Origin: Opisthocomus hoazin
Lineage: Eukaryota > Chordata > Aves > Opisthocomiformes > Opisthocomidae
Length of the DNA: 64,000 nucleotides
NCBI RefSeq assembly: GCF_030867145.1
Contig: NC_134415.1
Coordinates: 75,173,300 to 75,237,299 of the forward strand
Direction: 5' to 3'
Within the stretch, counting starts at the first letter, position 1, and each line of letters begins with the position of its first letter. Below, piece by piece: positions 24,701 to 39,700 of the stretch. A program made the translations under genes and the position numbers. Below the pieces are notes generated by a model, which worked only from the letters and a program-made list of their open reading frames with translations, had not been told where the DNA came from and made no database searches.

Positions 24701-27700
24701 CACCACTTGTGTAGCTGGTGTCTGAGAGTTTGTTTGGGCCTCAGGCTGTAGGAACTACAGCTGTCACGTCCTGAAAAACTGTTTTCTACCCTGCAGTTGT
24801 CTAATGTTATGGGAACACTTAGGAATAATGATTTCATTGTTCATAAAGCACAATTAGCAGATTTTTTTTAACCTACTTTTGCCTTTAAGCGACATTTCTG
24901 TCTTTAAAAAAATGCCCCCGAAATGTAACGTGCAGCAAACATGCTAGTGTCGTGTCTGGATATTTATATTGCTTTTTTGTGCATATACTGGGGCAGAAGC
25001 CACAGAGTAAATGCAGCATTGTAGTGTGCTGTGTTGTGTTTCATGATCCTAGATGCTTCAGCCTTTAAATTAGAAGGTTAATGGTCCTGGTCAGGAATGA
25101 ATGTTTAAATACATAAACACCTATGTCGGTAAGCTTTCTGGAGTCTAGCATGAGTTACATGAGGATGGGCTGCTGAAGAAGTAAAAACACCTCATATACT
25201 TTATTTGTCTATGAATTTTGGTTTGCTCCTGTGGCAACACTCATAGGCACCTCTCTTGTAAAATTAGTTATTAAAAATACATATACCAGAGGTGTTTTAT
25301 TGGCAACAGAATCTACGGAGCTTGTGAGATCTCACTTTGTACGGATTTGTGGGGAGTGATTTGTCCTAATGCAAACGTTGAGCGTTTTCTCGAGTCTCTA
25401 AGACCTTCCGGTTCGGGCACCCCCAGTTCCCTCCTGTGATCTGTGAGTGTCCACACCACAGCGTCCTTGGCCTTTCCATCTACCTGCGGTTTGGTTAGCC
25501 GGCTGGACGAGGGGCAGCGGCACGGTCACTGGCTCAGAACTGTGCGCGCGGTGCTTAGCTGACGTGCTGTCTGCTCTTGTCTCTGGGTGGGTTAAACACA
25601 CTAGCCAAGGGCTGACCCTTCCCTCCGTGAGAGCACTGATCCGTCGCGCTTTCCTGCGGAGCAGCCATTTTGTGCAAAACTTGTCTGTTGCAGGAACTTT
25701 TGATTGTACCCACCTTAACCCCTCCAATGGATTTGTTTGCATCTGGAAAACTGAGTCAATTCGAATCGGCAGGGAGGGAAGGTGAAATAGGGAGAGATGT
25801 GCACCTAGGGATAAAGTGATGGCACTAGACTGCTTTGTTTAGGAAGCTAAGATTGAAATGTTACTAGTTTTTGTGAGTTTTTTTACTGCAAGTCTGCTTG
25901 TGTTCAGTGTTTCCTGAAGTCTTAACTGCTGGCATCTAGAGATGATCTGGTGGAAAAAAAATCAGCCTTCATTTAAAAAAAAGCGGCTTACAGACCTTTA
26001 TGAGTTTAGAAGGCTTGCTGTGGAATGCATTAGGTGTACCCTAAAGGCCTGAAATGAAGGAAAAATGAAAAAAAACCTTTGAAGAATATTTGTTATTTTA
26101 AAGGCATTTGATGCTGTTTTAAAGGCATTATATGAGTGCTTGGCTTATGACTTAGTCACTGGAGGCTGGTAATACGATGGATATTTTTGTGTGCATCTGT
26201 CTTTGCTGAAAAATCTGTATGTTTTCTAATATGCCCATTATGCTTAGTCTTTTTTTGAGCTAGAAATTGATACACCGAAAAGTGCATCGTTACAAGCCTC
26301 AAAAAGCATTCATTACACTGTGATGTTGACGGAATTCAGCTCTTCCTCTGATTTTTATTTGATGTGGTGAGTAATGCCGCTGCCTTGTCCTAGGATTATT
26401 CAGGCCTGTGACCTAGCTTTCCAGTTCAGCTCGGCTCCATTTTGAGTCCTCATGTCTGACAGTGGGTAAGTCTTAGATATTTTTTCATATGTATTAGCTT
26501 AAATAAAACCCTTGTCTGCACTGCAGAAACAATTGGAATGATAGCCCAGGAAACAAAAAAGCTTTTCCCAAAGCTAAAAACATTGTCATTTTTTTATCTG
26601 ACGATGCCATCTCTCTGTTTGCCCCGCCGCCCCCCTGCAACTGGTTTCCCTTTCAGTAGTGAGAGTTAGATTGTTTCCCGTCAACATGGTGTGTTAATCA
26701 CCATCATTCCACTTTCCGAAGTTTCCTCAGGCCGTGTGTGCTCCCTCTGATGCTTTAGATCTCAGAGGTCGTGATATTGCTGTCTGCTAATGCCTCCTTC
26801 AAGCAGTGATGGTTATGAAAAATGGTAACTTGTGGTTTTAGCTTACTGTCTCCTTCCTGTTGTGTGATTCTATGCACAAATACCTCTGTACTTCTCTTTT
26901 TTGTTACATTTGTTCATCATGTCCGTCGTGTATTTACCCTGTGAGTTGTTCAGGCCAAGGTCCACGGTTTTATTCTTCTTCATGCACAAACCTAGCGTAG
27001 GATCTTTGAGTATGGCTCTAAGATCTTACAGAAATAAATTACTTTTGTGTAGTTATTCTAACAATCGGTTTTCTATGAAGAACATACAGGTGGATGAATA
27101 AGTAGTTTTTTATGAGAGTTCAGGCCAACATATGGAAAAAATGACAAGATATGATACAAAATAATGGGAAGAGACCTCAATGATATTTATTTTGTTTATA
27201 AGGCTCAAAGCCCTCTCCCTCCTAATGAAAAACACTGGTTAAGATTTCAGGAGCTCCATGACCATTAGTGCAATCAATCCCAGCATTTAAGCTGAAATTG
27301 ATTATATTGGCAGTTTAAAATAAATATTTGGCATAAGATCATTTATATCAAACACATCTTTGTGGTAGCTGTTTGAACAGGAAATAACTGTTGGCTGGAA
27401 ACAGAAGGACACTATGTCTGGAGGTTTGGGGTTTTTTTAATTTTTGCATTAATAATTTTGAATGCTCTGCACAATAAGTATTTGTGTGTTGCTTAATGCC
27501 ATGATGTAATTTCTTTTACATCTTACGCAAAAAAAGAATAATTTATAAATTCTGGAGTTATTTCAGTTGAAATTTTGTTTTAATTTTGTAAGTGTAAGAT
27601 CTGTGTAAAATATAAAATATCTGGTAAATGGCAAAATATGCCCCAAAATTGAGTAAATATTTAGTTAACCTTTCAAAACTATGCTTCTTGTATCATCTAT

Positions 27701-30700
27701 GTGTTAGATTGTTTGGAAGATAAATATTGAGTTTTACTATTTGATTAATTTGACCAAGATCTGCAATTTACTCAGACTGTAGACTTTTATTTAGAGTTAG
27801 AAGTAGCTTGATTATAGACCAATGGAGTGATAATCTGAAACAGTAGCTCTTTCTGAAGTAGCATATGTTGACTGGTACTTTGTGACAGAAAAAGAAAAAC
27901 ACAGACTTGTGGGGTTACCTTTCCTCCCCCCACCCCAGACAGATCAGATCAGTATTAAAGCTTGATTTGTCTTTTTATTCAGAACAGTGAGGAGAAGAAA
28001 GGCAAGAATCCAAGGAGTATGTCTTGTATAGTTGGCAGTATGGATTGTAGTTGGGACAGTAAATACAAGGAAAGTAACAGTAGTGTGTCTAATAATTATT
28101 GATAAAATTGGAGAACATGCTTGAATGAGGTACTTGAGAAATGGAAACGATTCTGTCAGTAATGCTGTTCTTTTTTTCTTAGTCTTTTCCATAGTGTCTC
28201 ATTTACATAACTTCTCAGAGTTCTCGGTTAGCAGCCAGTATCGAATGGAAACATTTTTCAGAACACTTTGGGAAAAGTTAGTGAGCGTTGTCCCCAGACA
28301 AGAGAGGTGGAATAAGTGGAGAGTTGAAACAAATGGTCTGAATTCCTTTAGTAAAGAAGAAACTTGGTTATTTTCTGGTTGATTTCAGTAAGCTTTGGCT
28401 TCCATCGTAAGGGCCAGACTGGGCACTTCCCATTGCCATTGGCACCAAAATCCAGTTACGGATCTTGGTCTGAGAAAAGTATCCAAGACTTCAGTGAGTC
28501 AGAGACAAACAAACGTATCTCAGAAGGCACTGACTTTGCCAACAGGTGCCAGAATAAAAGGAAAAAAGAGCTGTACGTATTCTATCTCTCTCGTCTCCTG
28601 TCTGCTTGATTGTCCAGTTCTCTCTTCATCTGTGCTGTAGGACTAGATGTAGGTCTTCAGGATTAAATCATACTTCCATAAGCCACAGTCCAGTCCTGCT
28701 ACTGTGTGTTGCCTGGGGCGTAGACTCACAAATGAGGTAGCAGAGAGAAACTAAGGTGTTACCTTGCAGCGTGATAGTTGCGAATGCGTGATAATTGCTA
28801 ATCTGCACAGTTGTGTACTGCCCTAAATACAGAAGAGTTCCTCCTTTGGCTGAATCAGCAAATTGCTGTTAAAGGATGTTATGAAAGTAAACATGCTACC
28901 TTGTCTTCAACCTCTGTGCCTTATTGTTCCCCAGTGAAAGTTTCTGTGCTCTAGTTTGGTGACTCTTCCTGATCTCTCTCCCAACAGTGAAGCTCAGTGG
29001 TCTCCTGTGGGTGGGTGTTCATTACTTCTGCCCTAGCTGGCTTCTCAGTTGCAGGTGACCTTCAAAACACAAGACATCTCTTCTTCGACAGTCTTGTTGG
29101 AAAGCACATTCAAAAAGCTTCCGATTAAAGAATTGGTATAGTTGCTTGTGCAACATTAATTTATCCTCGTTGTGCTTATGCAGATTGAAACATTATAATT
29201 ATGGTCTGGCATAATTTTTTTCTGCAGAATGCCTGCCTCATGCAGTGAATGGTGCTCTTGGAAGGCATGGCCTTACTGATAGTTCTTGTTTGTGCTCATC
29301 ATTTCCTCTGCTGTCTCTGCACCCTCTCTGGATTTTACTGAGTAGCTTGCAAAATTGAATATAGAGCTGTTGAATTTCCAGTGGTCTTTCAATAGGATTC
29401 CTTTATAGCAAAGTGAGGGAATGTGGATAAAAAATGGTGCTAGTAAGAGTAATATAAAGGAGAATTAAGTGAGCTGGCCAAACTGAGAAAGGCAGAAGTT
29501 CTGTGAAATAATGTAAAGATTTGTCAGCGTTCATAGAAATGGATTACAAGATTTGAAACCAGCTTATTGTGTTTGCTTTTCAGCATGACTCTTGTATCTG
29601 CATCTGTTTTGGGGAAAGATTTATGACTTTTCATAATGTGTAAATAGATTGCTTCCATGATGTGCGCTCATATAATTTCTCATTTTGCTCTTTGTGTTAA
29701 AACATCAGGGTATGAATTTAAATCCTAGGTCATATGCAGAGTACTGGGTTGTTGGGGTTTTTTGTTATTGTTATGAGTTTGGCAGTCTTTTTGTGATCCC
29801 TTTGGAGTCTCATGCATGTTGTAAAACTGGTAACCATCAGTCTCACTGCTTTGTAATTTGCACAAGGAAATAACTGTTTTTTTTGCTTTTTTTTTTTTGC
29901 CAAAATGCTATTCTGTTCCTTAGATGCCATTCTCTACTAGGTGAGGCTGGACAATATTAAACTGGTGTAATTGATCTGTTCTGCAACTTTCTGCTTCTCC
30001 AGGCATTTCTAATTAGAATGGAGGAGTGTGTGTGTGTATAAAAAAGTAATAAAAGTTAGAATGTTAGCTGTTAGTACCTGTTTGAAAGGAGGAAGACATT
30101 ATTGGTCCCTTTTAAAAGCAGAAGTAATATTATTATACATTATATAATAATAGTAATAACAAATAATAATAAAGTAAAAGTAATGTTATACATTATGTGA
30201 AATAGTGACTGGGTCAGACTGTGCCTTCATTATTAAGGTCTTAGTTATCTGCTCTGTACTATATCATCACCTCTTATGCTGGTCTTTTTATTTCTTTTTT
30301 GTTGTTGTTTTTTGCTGCTTTAGTTCAGATGTGTGTCGACTTTTGTTTGAGGGTAGATAATCCATAGCAGAGAGACTTTAGCAGTGGCTGGTCATTGAGG
30401 AGAACAATGCAGTTTTGTATGTAACCCATTTGTCTAAAATTATAGGCCTTTAGGGTATTTTAAAGAGCGTCTTACTATAGAAGGCAATTTCTGCTTTAGA
30501 GTTCTGCGATGGTTTACAAATTATTGAAGATTTTTATCATTCTGGCTGTTGAAAGGTGCTGCCCCGTTCTTTGACAAAAAGTAAACGCTAACCTGGCCTG
30601 TTGAGGCTCCAGCTGAGGGGACAGAGAGAGGTGATTCTGCTTTGTTCTGGGGAATCGGTTCTGAAATCAGCAGACCTCGTGGACAGGGCATCTCCCACCC

Positions 30701-33700
30701 TCCGGTCCCCGAGATGTGGGGCGAGGGGGCATCCCTGAGGGCAGGAAGGGCGATCATTCTTCTTGGCAGTGCAAGCTGGAGATTGGCTTGACCCATCTCA
30801 TCAATTTGCCCTCTAATTTAGGTGCTCTGAATCGCCTCTGGAAGAGCCTGCTTATATCTGATAATTATGCTGGAAGCTTAAAGAGGCTGTCCGTCTAAAT
30901 TATGTACCTAAAGTTAGACCCAGTGAGTACTCCCCACTGACAGTCAAATCCTTTCTGCCCCCCCCGATATAGACCTAATAAAGCAGTGATTTATGTAGTT
31001 GAATGGGGTGATTGTTAGCTTGCAATTTGATATTCAGTGGAAACTGGAACATTAGTATAATGTTATTAAATCATCTAAAATACCCTAGTTTAATATGAGA
31101 GGTTTCTTTTTAAAGAATCAATGTCTTTTCTGTTTTGCTTTTTAGTTCCAGATTTTTGGAAGCAAAAATATAATCTGGGAATTCACCTAAAATATCAAGC
31201 AATATCAAAATTCCCCTCCCCTGAGATCATCTTCTGTGGGTTTTTTTTGGCAAATAGCAGCTTTAAAGCTTGTATAAATGTTTATATATATAAAAATTGA
31301 AATATATAAATGTTTATCTTATAAAATACTACTCGAACTTAAGGATAACAAGTAACCTGGTAAACACATCAGAAATTGTTCTTTTATTCCAGATATACAT
31401 GCTACATATAAGCTGTATTTAAAATGTTTCAAACTCACTTTTTTAAGAGTTATTAACTATTCCTGTTTTTCTACAAATGCATTTTAGAGGCATGTTAGTT
31501 CATGGCTTCTGGTTTGCCCACCTCATTTGCTGTTTCAGTTAAGCTGTTGATTACAGACCAGTTGTAAATTGACTTAGTTGATTTCAGTGTTGCCTTAATA
31601 ATTGTCATTTTACTTTGATAAATTTTTCTTTCAATACTATTTAATAATTTTAAAGTTTAAAATTGTGTTTACATTGCTACGGCTGTAAGTCCTATGTAGG
31701 TTTAATGCCATTGCCCTGTTTTGGAGTGGACATCAGCATCACGTGCCATTGTGTGTGTGGAGAAAAACCCAGCTACTGTTACTTTCAGCATTATGGTTGT
31801 TTGATGCTGGGTCTGTGGATGAATGAATTTGGTGGCAGCAGGGGAGGAGAAAAGCCTGCAAATGATTTTGCTGAAGTTGGGCTACAGAGGAACTTGTGAC
31901 AGCGTGTGGTCTTACCTGTATTACATTGTGTATAGCATATATGTACCAGCAAATGATGTATCTATGTATCACAGTTCTGATGACTACATTTAATCATTGC
32001 TCTAATTACTGTGATGGATTATATCTTCACAGGCACAGTTAGTTGATCTGAAGTCTGAACTGACAGAAACACAGGCAGAGAAAGCGGTATTGGAAAAGGA
32101 AGTGCATGATCAACTTTTGCAACTCCATGCTGTTCAACTTCAGCTACATGCCAAAACTGGTCAGAGTGTTGATTCTGGAGCTATTAAGGCAAAACTGGTG
32201 AGTATGGTGGCTTGAATGGAGGATTGTATTATACTTTTCCCTCTCTTGGCTGAAGTTCTTCCTTGGAAGGTGTGAATAAGCTGGTTACAAATTTTCACAT
32301 TAAACACGTTAGAAAGAGTTAACTTTTTCTTTTTTAAATAACATTAGAGGTTCGTTGTTAGCAACCATTAAAAATAACATAAATAACATCAGCATAATGA
32401 ATGAGAATTTAAGAAGCTGTTTTTACATATGCTCTTTTTTAGTGGTTTCTTAAAGTAGAATAAGAAAATATTTTAGTGGTTTAGAAAGCTTTTCTGGAGA
32501 CAGAGGTTGCAAAAGATAATAGCTTCCAATGTACAAACACAATCAAATCTTCACATATCTTAAAAAAGCCTAAAGTGGGGTAAGTCTATTGTTTTCATTG
32601 TAGTTCTACTCTGATAAAAGTAAGAATGGGATTGTTTTGCCATACAAAAAGAGGGTAGATGGCATCACAGTCTTCTCTCTGTTGTCTCTCTTTCTCTTTA
32701 GGAAGGCTGTAGATGCATCTGTGGTGCTGTCCGTTGCTACATGCAGCAGACTGTCATAAAAGAACTCAGTAAACCACTGATGATTTTGTACGATAAGTTT
32801 TTTAGAAACTTAGACCTGTACAAAGCTCACCAAAAGTTAACAGTAATTAATCAGTACAATTAGCTGACCTTGACTGATAAGCGGAGTGTAGTCTGCCTTG
32901 TTATTAGCCACAGCATGGATTCAGGCTCTAATACTGAACCTTTATAAACTAGAAAAGTAATGTTGGCTAGATTGTGGTTGCTAACTGTTGCCATAAACCA
33001 AAGTCCAGCGCTCTGGCTGTTTTTAAAATTGCTTCACAGGTTGGTTGCAAAGACCTAGTCCCAACAGATGTGGAACGTTAGTCTCCTCTGCTATTTTGCG
33101 CTCTTAATTACTGTATAATTAAACACAGTATTAGGCTGTAAGGCTTAAAGGCTAAGCTAATCACTGGATAACAGGAGTAGCCCACATTCTTTCCATTTCA
33201 GATCCAAGAGCTATCATTGAATGAGAACTGTATTTCTAGGTCTACCTACTTGCATATTCAGTATGAGAGTAACATTTTCTGACTGTCTGCACATATTTTA
33301 TTCTGTATTGAATTATAGCTGAAGCAAGATGAAGTTTCTGCAGAGAAGTTAATAATTTTTATGGCCCTATAAATAAGGGTTAGTTAAATATCACCAGCAT
33401 TTTGTAAGTGTTAGGCTGCAGGTTTACATGTAGCAAATTTTTTAAGCTGACACATCCCTGTCAGTGATTTCTGTCCCTGAATTCTGTTAGTGAGGCTTCA
33501 CTTCTGAGTGACATGGACAATAATACTTTTAACCTTTTTGTTTCTCCTTACCTGATTATAAACAATTTCTAAGGGTATATTAAATCTCCATGCTATTGAC
33601 AGCAGTCTGCTTCCCACAGGTGACAAAAAAATACATTTTACTTGCATTGTTTCAGATTTTATCTGTGTAGAAACTGAATGTATTAACAGTCTAGACCAAT

Positions 33701-36700
33701 ATTCTTTCCTTAATTCCAGTTAATTCCTCCTTTTTTGTAAACATCAGGGCTAATCTTTTGAGTTGGGTGTACTTTGCCTTTAGGGATTTCATGGCTGTAA
33801 TGGAGAGAAACTCACTTTTAAACTGTTCCAGATACAGAAAGCTATGAAGGACTGGGCAGCTTGGACAAGCAAAACTGAAGCTGCTCAAATGACAATAAAA
33901 TGGGAAGTCTGACTTTTAGGTAAATAAGAACTGTCATGCTGACCTTCTGGCAGCCAGAAAGCCTCTGAGGGCAAAGAGGGCCTGTGTCAACATAACATGC
34001 AATAGGGAAATAAAGTTCTGTACTAATTAACTTCCTGCTCTCTTTGTTAACGGCAACCACTCTTCTTTTGTATGTAGACTCAGCATAAATGTGTACTCTG
34101 CAAACTGTAAAATTGTACCTAGTGGTGAACTAAGACAATTGATAACATCATGTAGCTTAGCCTGAATCCTTTTTTAGGAGTGGTGTATCTGCTTACTCCG
34201 GGTGCAATAACTCTTTCTTTGTAAGAGTATGAAGTTGCCTGGTGGAGCTTTTTGTCTTGAGTTTTGCCATTTATATATCTTTTTTATACTTCTCCCTGTC
34301 CTTTATGTCCCTCTTGTAATACATATTTGTTATTCTTTCTGAAAGGAAAAACATTATCTATATAACAGATGTTATATTACAGAAACTTTCAAAACTGCTT
34401 GCATGCATTTCATGTTATCTTGCTATTCTTTGTAGGGCTTCTTGGTATTTTGGGAGAAAGAATTGTGTCTGATATTACAATAAGGTTAAAATTTTTAGTA
34501 AGATTTCTAATAACTTTCACTGCAAAATACAAAAAATGTTTTTCAGTACAATTATAGCAATGTGCTTGGACTTTATTCCTTCTAATGAAATACACAGTCT
34601 GCTGATAAATTTCTTATGGAGTAAGTAATTTATGTTCTTGCATTTTCTTGAAGTTCCTATTGCCTGTTTCTCTAATTATGGAACTCTTTTCTTCTGTCTT
34701 AAGTCTGTCCTTTCTGTGGATGAAATGGTGAGTATGCTGATTGCTGTATTTTTGTGTTTAAGCAGTGCTTTTGTTTTGTGCAGCAACTTCTATATGTTGG
34801 CATCAGAAACTGGCAAAACAGATCTTTCTTTTTCCTTCTCCCTGTCTGTTGGCAAGATGCTGTGTAAAGAATTTTCTTTGCATTTTAGTTTTCCTTTTCT
34901 AGTTTTGATGCCCTCTTCCCTAAGCCTGTGTGTGTTTTATTTAGTATTGTTACAGCTAATTTGGGGTGATATTTGACAACTTGACATTCTGAAAGATTGT
35001 TCTGGTAATATCTCAAAAATTTTTAATGTGTTATACAATTTCTAAAGCATAAACACTGTAAACATGTATCAGTGTAATAAGAAGTATTTTATATATTATA
35101 GTGGTTTTTTTTAAGATCCTGTCAGCTTTTCCTTTTTTTCCCTGTTCTCAGTTCTTTTTATGGGAATGATTTAGTATGGTTTACTGGCTTGTATAACAAC
35201 CTAAGCCATATAAACTCAATAATACATAGATAAGAAAAAGTGATGCAAACTTAACTTTTATCTTTCGGTCTTTCATGGTGATAGACTTGAAAGGTTTTTA
35301 AACAGCTTTTCCACCTCTTATGTTGTATACCTCATGGTCATTGCTCAGTATTTGCTCTTTGAAAAGCCACAGGGTAGCTGGAAGCTTTGATATTCAACAT
35401 GCGGCTGCATTTTTGGTATGGTGGCTTTTTATATTACCTACAGAAAATATATTTTTTTCTGTTTTGCAGAACCCATGAAATACTATGAACACTAGAAAGC
35501 ATAAAACAATTCTGTAACTTCCTTTTAATTTTTTCTCTTTAATTTTTCTAATGATTTTTGGAGACTTCACACATTTCATGACAGTCGGTCAAAAAAAGAC
35601 ATGTTCTTTCAGTACATCTTCAGATATTCTCCGTTGCAAACCTTTAATTTTTCCTTGTGGTGAAGAATTGGAGACAGTCTGGAGTAGCGTTAAGAATGGC
35701 TTCTGGGTGTAATTTTCCACCTCAGTCACAGAGTAGTAGTCATAGTAATGGAGAAAATAGGGAAAAAAGAAAATATATGGGATTACATTGTTCCTCATAT
35801 TTTAGGTATAACATCTAAAAAGCATGACTAAAAGTGATTCTACTTAGAAATATAACATTTAACTTTCTGTTTACATTTAATTTAAATGATGAATCAAATT
35901 CAGAGAAAATAAATGGAAAATGTCAGTCTTGATGAGAGCTTTTAAGATGGCTACTTCATATGGATACATTAAAGTGTGCTACGTGGAATTTGCTAGGGTA
36001 AGCAAATATTTTGGATCGCTTTAGCAGTTCACTTTCCGGGGGGAGGTTGGAATTCTTCTCCCAGGGTGTATTTCAGATACATCAAGGAACTCATACATCT
36101 CTAAAGCTTTTTTTCTGAACAGAAAACAGGACTGGTACATTCTAACAAATTATCGGTGAAGATGATATGAATTTTTAGTTTATGACTTTTTATTCAGTAA
36201 GTAAATCATAAAAGTATCCACTGATGAAGAAAATGAAGGTTTGGGTGTGAATAGTGTACCTTCATATGTCTGTGAAATTCTGGTCTTTGTCTTTTTATAT
36301 TTGTCAAATAAAAGCTGTTCTGAAAGTGAGTACATACTCGGTATGAGAGGGGGCCTATACTATTTAGAGCAATATTGGCAATATGTACATAGATAACATA
36401 AGTGTTACAGGAACACTGTACCTGTATACAGACTCTCCAGCTGCTGTAAAATGAGTGTTATGTGTGAACTGTGACCCTTCTTAGAGCTGAAGTGTGTGGC
36501 AGAGGCAACGCAGCGTGTTGGCACTCTTGAATTCTTATAATTGCCCTTTGGCTACTGGCAGTAGATGTGAATTAAAACAGCCAGAGACCATCACAATAAT
36601 AGAATGGATATAATTGTAGAAGCTTCTGTTCTTCAGTTGTAGATTAGTCCAAATTCTTGGCTGAGGAGTGATCCTGCTGTTCAGAAAGAGATTTGTTGAA

Positions 36701-39700
36701 GAGTCATCTCACAAGACAGCCTCCAGCTCAGAGGCCAGAGACCAGAAGAAGCTTTGTGTGACAGGTTTTCTAATGTGCATGTGGAGTTAAACCTGATCGG
36801 AAACTGGGGCAATATGAGAATTACAGGAAGCGAAATGCCAGCAATTTCAAGTAGTCTCTGTGCCACTCCTCCTGAGCAGTATGCTAGGCAGTTCTTGGCC
36901 AGTGTGTATATACATGTAATGTACTCCATTCATTTGACCTGATAAAAATACCTAACAGATGAGGGAGATAGTAGAGACCATCACGTTCAGAGTTGTCTTT
37001 CTGGCAAATAGCTATCAATGCTGATATCTGGGCAACAGCCGGCTGAACATGAGCCAGTGGTGTGCCCGGGTGGCCAAGAAGGCCAACGGCATCCTGGCTT
37101 GTGTCAGGAATAGTGTGGCCAGCAGGAGTAGGGAGGTGATCGTGCCCCTGCACTCAGCACTGGTGAGGGTGCACCTTGAGTACTGTGTTCAGTTTTGGGC
37201 CCCTCACTACAAGAAGGACACTGAGTTGCTGGAGCTTGTCCAGAGAAGGGCAACGAGGCTGGTGAGGGGTCTGGACAACAAGTCTTATGAGGAGTGGCTG
37301 AGGAAGCTGGGGCTGTTTAGTCTGGAGAAGAGGAGGCTGAGGGGAGACCTTACTGCTCTCTACAGCTACTTGAAAGGAGGTTGTAGTGAGGCAGATGTTG
37401 GTCTCTACTCTCGGGTAACTAGTGATAGGACAAGAGGCAATGGCCTCAAGTTGTGTCAGGGGAGGTTTAGATTGGATATGAGGAAAAAATTTCTTTACTG
37501 CAAGAGTGGTCAGGCATTGGAACAGGCTGCCTAGGGAGATTGGTGGAGTCACCGTCCATGGAGGTGTTCAAAAATCAGGTAGATATGGCACTTCAGGACA
37601 CGGTTTAGCAGACATGGTGGTGTTGGATTGGCAGTTGGACTTGACGATCTTGGAGGTCTTTTCCAACCTTAATGATTCTGTGGTTCTGTATACCTGTGGT
37701 GAAAAAACCTCTCTTTAGAAGGACCAACCTGGCTTAATATCTCAAATGTGGTAATATCAGCTGTATTCATGGTTTTATATCCAGGCTTGGAATAGTGAAT
37801 AACCATATTCACAATTTGATAACAGATTTGTCTTGCCAGTTCTGTGAGATTTTGTTTCTGTCCTATCGCTTCTTTAGTAGCACCTCCTGGTTTTATTTGT
37901 TTAATAATGCAATTGGTACAAGTACAAAGAACACTTCTAAGGTACTCTAAATGTCTTCAAAAATGTCTTACAGTGAACTTAGGTTTTATTAGATTTATTA
38001 GTTTTATTATTCATTTTTATTTTATTTCAGTTGACAGATGTTTTTAAAAGGGAACAGTAATAGATCCTCTGTCTCTACTATTCTCCTGGTTTGCGGTGGG
38101 TTTTTCCCCCCACTTTGTGAAAGGGATATAAAAAAGATATAAAATATGCACGTAATCAAATGTGCTGTTCTTAAAGTAGATTTTGTAGAATAGTTATCTG
38201 AGTTGAGCATGCTAATTCCTTTGTCTCCAGTACTCTGGATGTTAGAACAGATAATGCCTATGCATTTTCTGTACATTTGAGGTGGACCACTATGGAAGTA
38301 ATTTGTATTTTCATAGTTCCTTTTTCAGTGTGGGGGGAAGAGAAAGTATATTTCTTAGAGTGGATTTTGGTTTTTCTTTTTTTTTTTTACAAAGCTATTT
38401 TGCACTAACATCTCTTTTAAGTTTTGTCAGGGTAGTCATCTTCATGTGTACAATCCCTGGCTTTATTTTTGTGGCCTTCAGAGTCTGATTTGGAAATGTC
38501 CTTGGCATTACATTTCTTGGTTGTTTGCATGAAAATAATTGTTATTTTAAGGATATACAGACTTAAAGAACATTTCCTTGACATCTGGTCGTATTAAAAA
38601 TTGTATTAACATAGTCAAAGAATATAAAATTGAAATACTTAATGATTTTTATTGTAAAAATAACCTTCTCTCTCATTGTATGAATCTTCCGTTTGAACGT
38701 AGGAAAAAGTAAGGAAGATATTAAGGCTACTGAAATTTTGCCACCTGTTCGTGACAGGGAGAAGCACTGTCGCTAGTTTCAGTCCTTGGATTTAGCACAA
38801 AATGCATATACTGGTTCAAAGGAGTTATAAGCTATATAAAAATCATGTCAGGAGCAGAAAGTTGAATGCAAGGCCTCCTCTCCCCAGAGGGAAGTATGCA
38901 AACCACTAGCTGCAGTGCCAGAGCCCCTGCTTTCATTTTTTTCCTGCATGCATGTCCTGTACACAGGAGAGTTACTTCACATTGTGTATGCAGAAACAGT
39001 AAGTGCTCTTTCTTTATTAACTTCAATAAAAACTTTCAACTTTTTTTTTTTTTCTTTTTTTTAAGGAGAGAGAACTTGAAGCTAACAAGAAAGAAAAAGT
39101 GAAAGAAGCTCAGCTGGAAGCTGAGGTGAAGTTGCTGAGGAAGGAAAATGAAGCTCTTCGTCGACACATAGCTGTGCTTCAGGCTGAGGTTTATGGAGCA
39201 AGATTGGCAGCCAAGTATTTAGATAAGGAGCTAGCTGGAAGGTATGTAAAGTCAGTCCGTGTCCCTTAGCATGAGATGCTTTTTGTTGTTGTTTTCTCCC
39301 TTTGCATCCCCAGAGGTAGGTCGAAAGTTAAGACTAAGTAGGAAAGGTCTTACATTTCCAGTTAATTGAACAAAAGGAAGAAACAAAAACCCCCCACAGT
39401 TACTGCACTTGCACTAGTTGCTGCGTGACTGTGTGCTGTAGCCAGATGAAGTGTGTGAGTTGTACAATGCATTGGTTTTTTCAATGGTAATACAGCATGT
39501 TGTTTTACTCTCTTTGTCATTATGTAGGGTCCAGCAGATTCAGTTACTGGGCCGAGATATGAAGGGACCGGCTCATGACAAGCTCTGGAATCAGCTTGAA
39601 GCAGAAATACACCTTCACCGTCACAAAACCGTTATTAGAGCTTGTCGGGGTCGGAATGATCTAAAGCGACCAATGCAAGCACCACCAGGACATGTAAGTT

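Larger units (their letters stand above)
32198..39065 (+). other. GOPC: GOPC intron 2
   Basis: A 6.9-kb intron holding a CR1 fragment at 37,032-37,690. In mammals a 24-nt alternative exon encoding eight residues (SGPSVEEL) lies between exons 2 and 3 of this model. I looked for it by eye and did not find it. The acceptor is preceded by a long pyrimidine tract (39,041-39,062). Confidence 0.8.
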
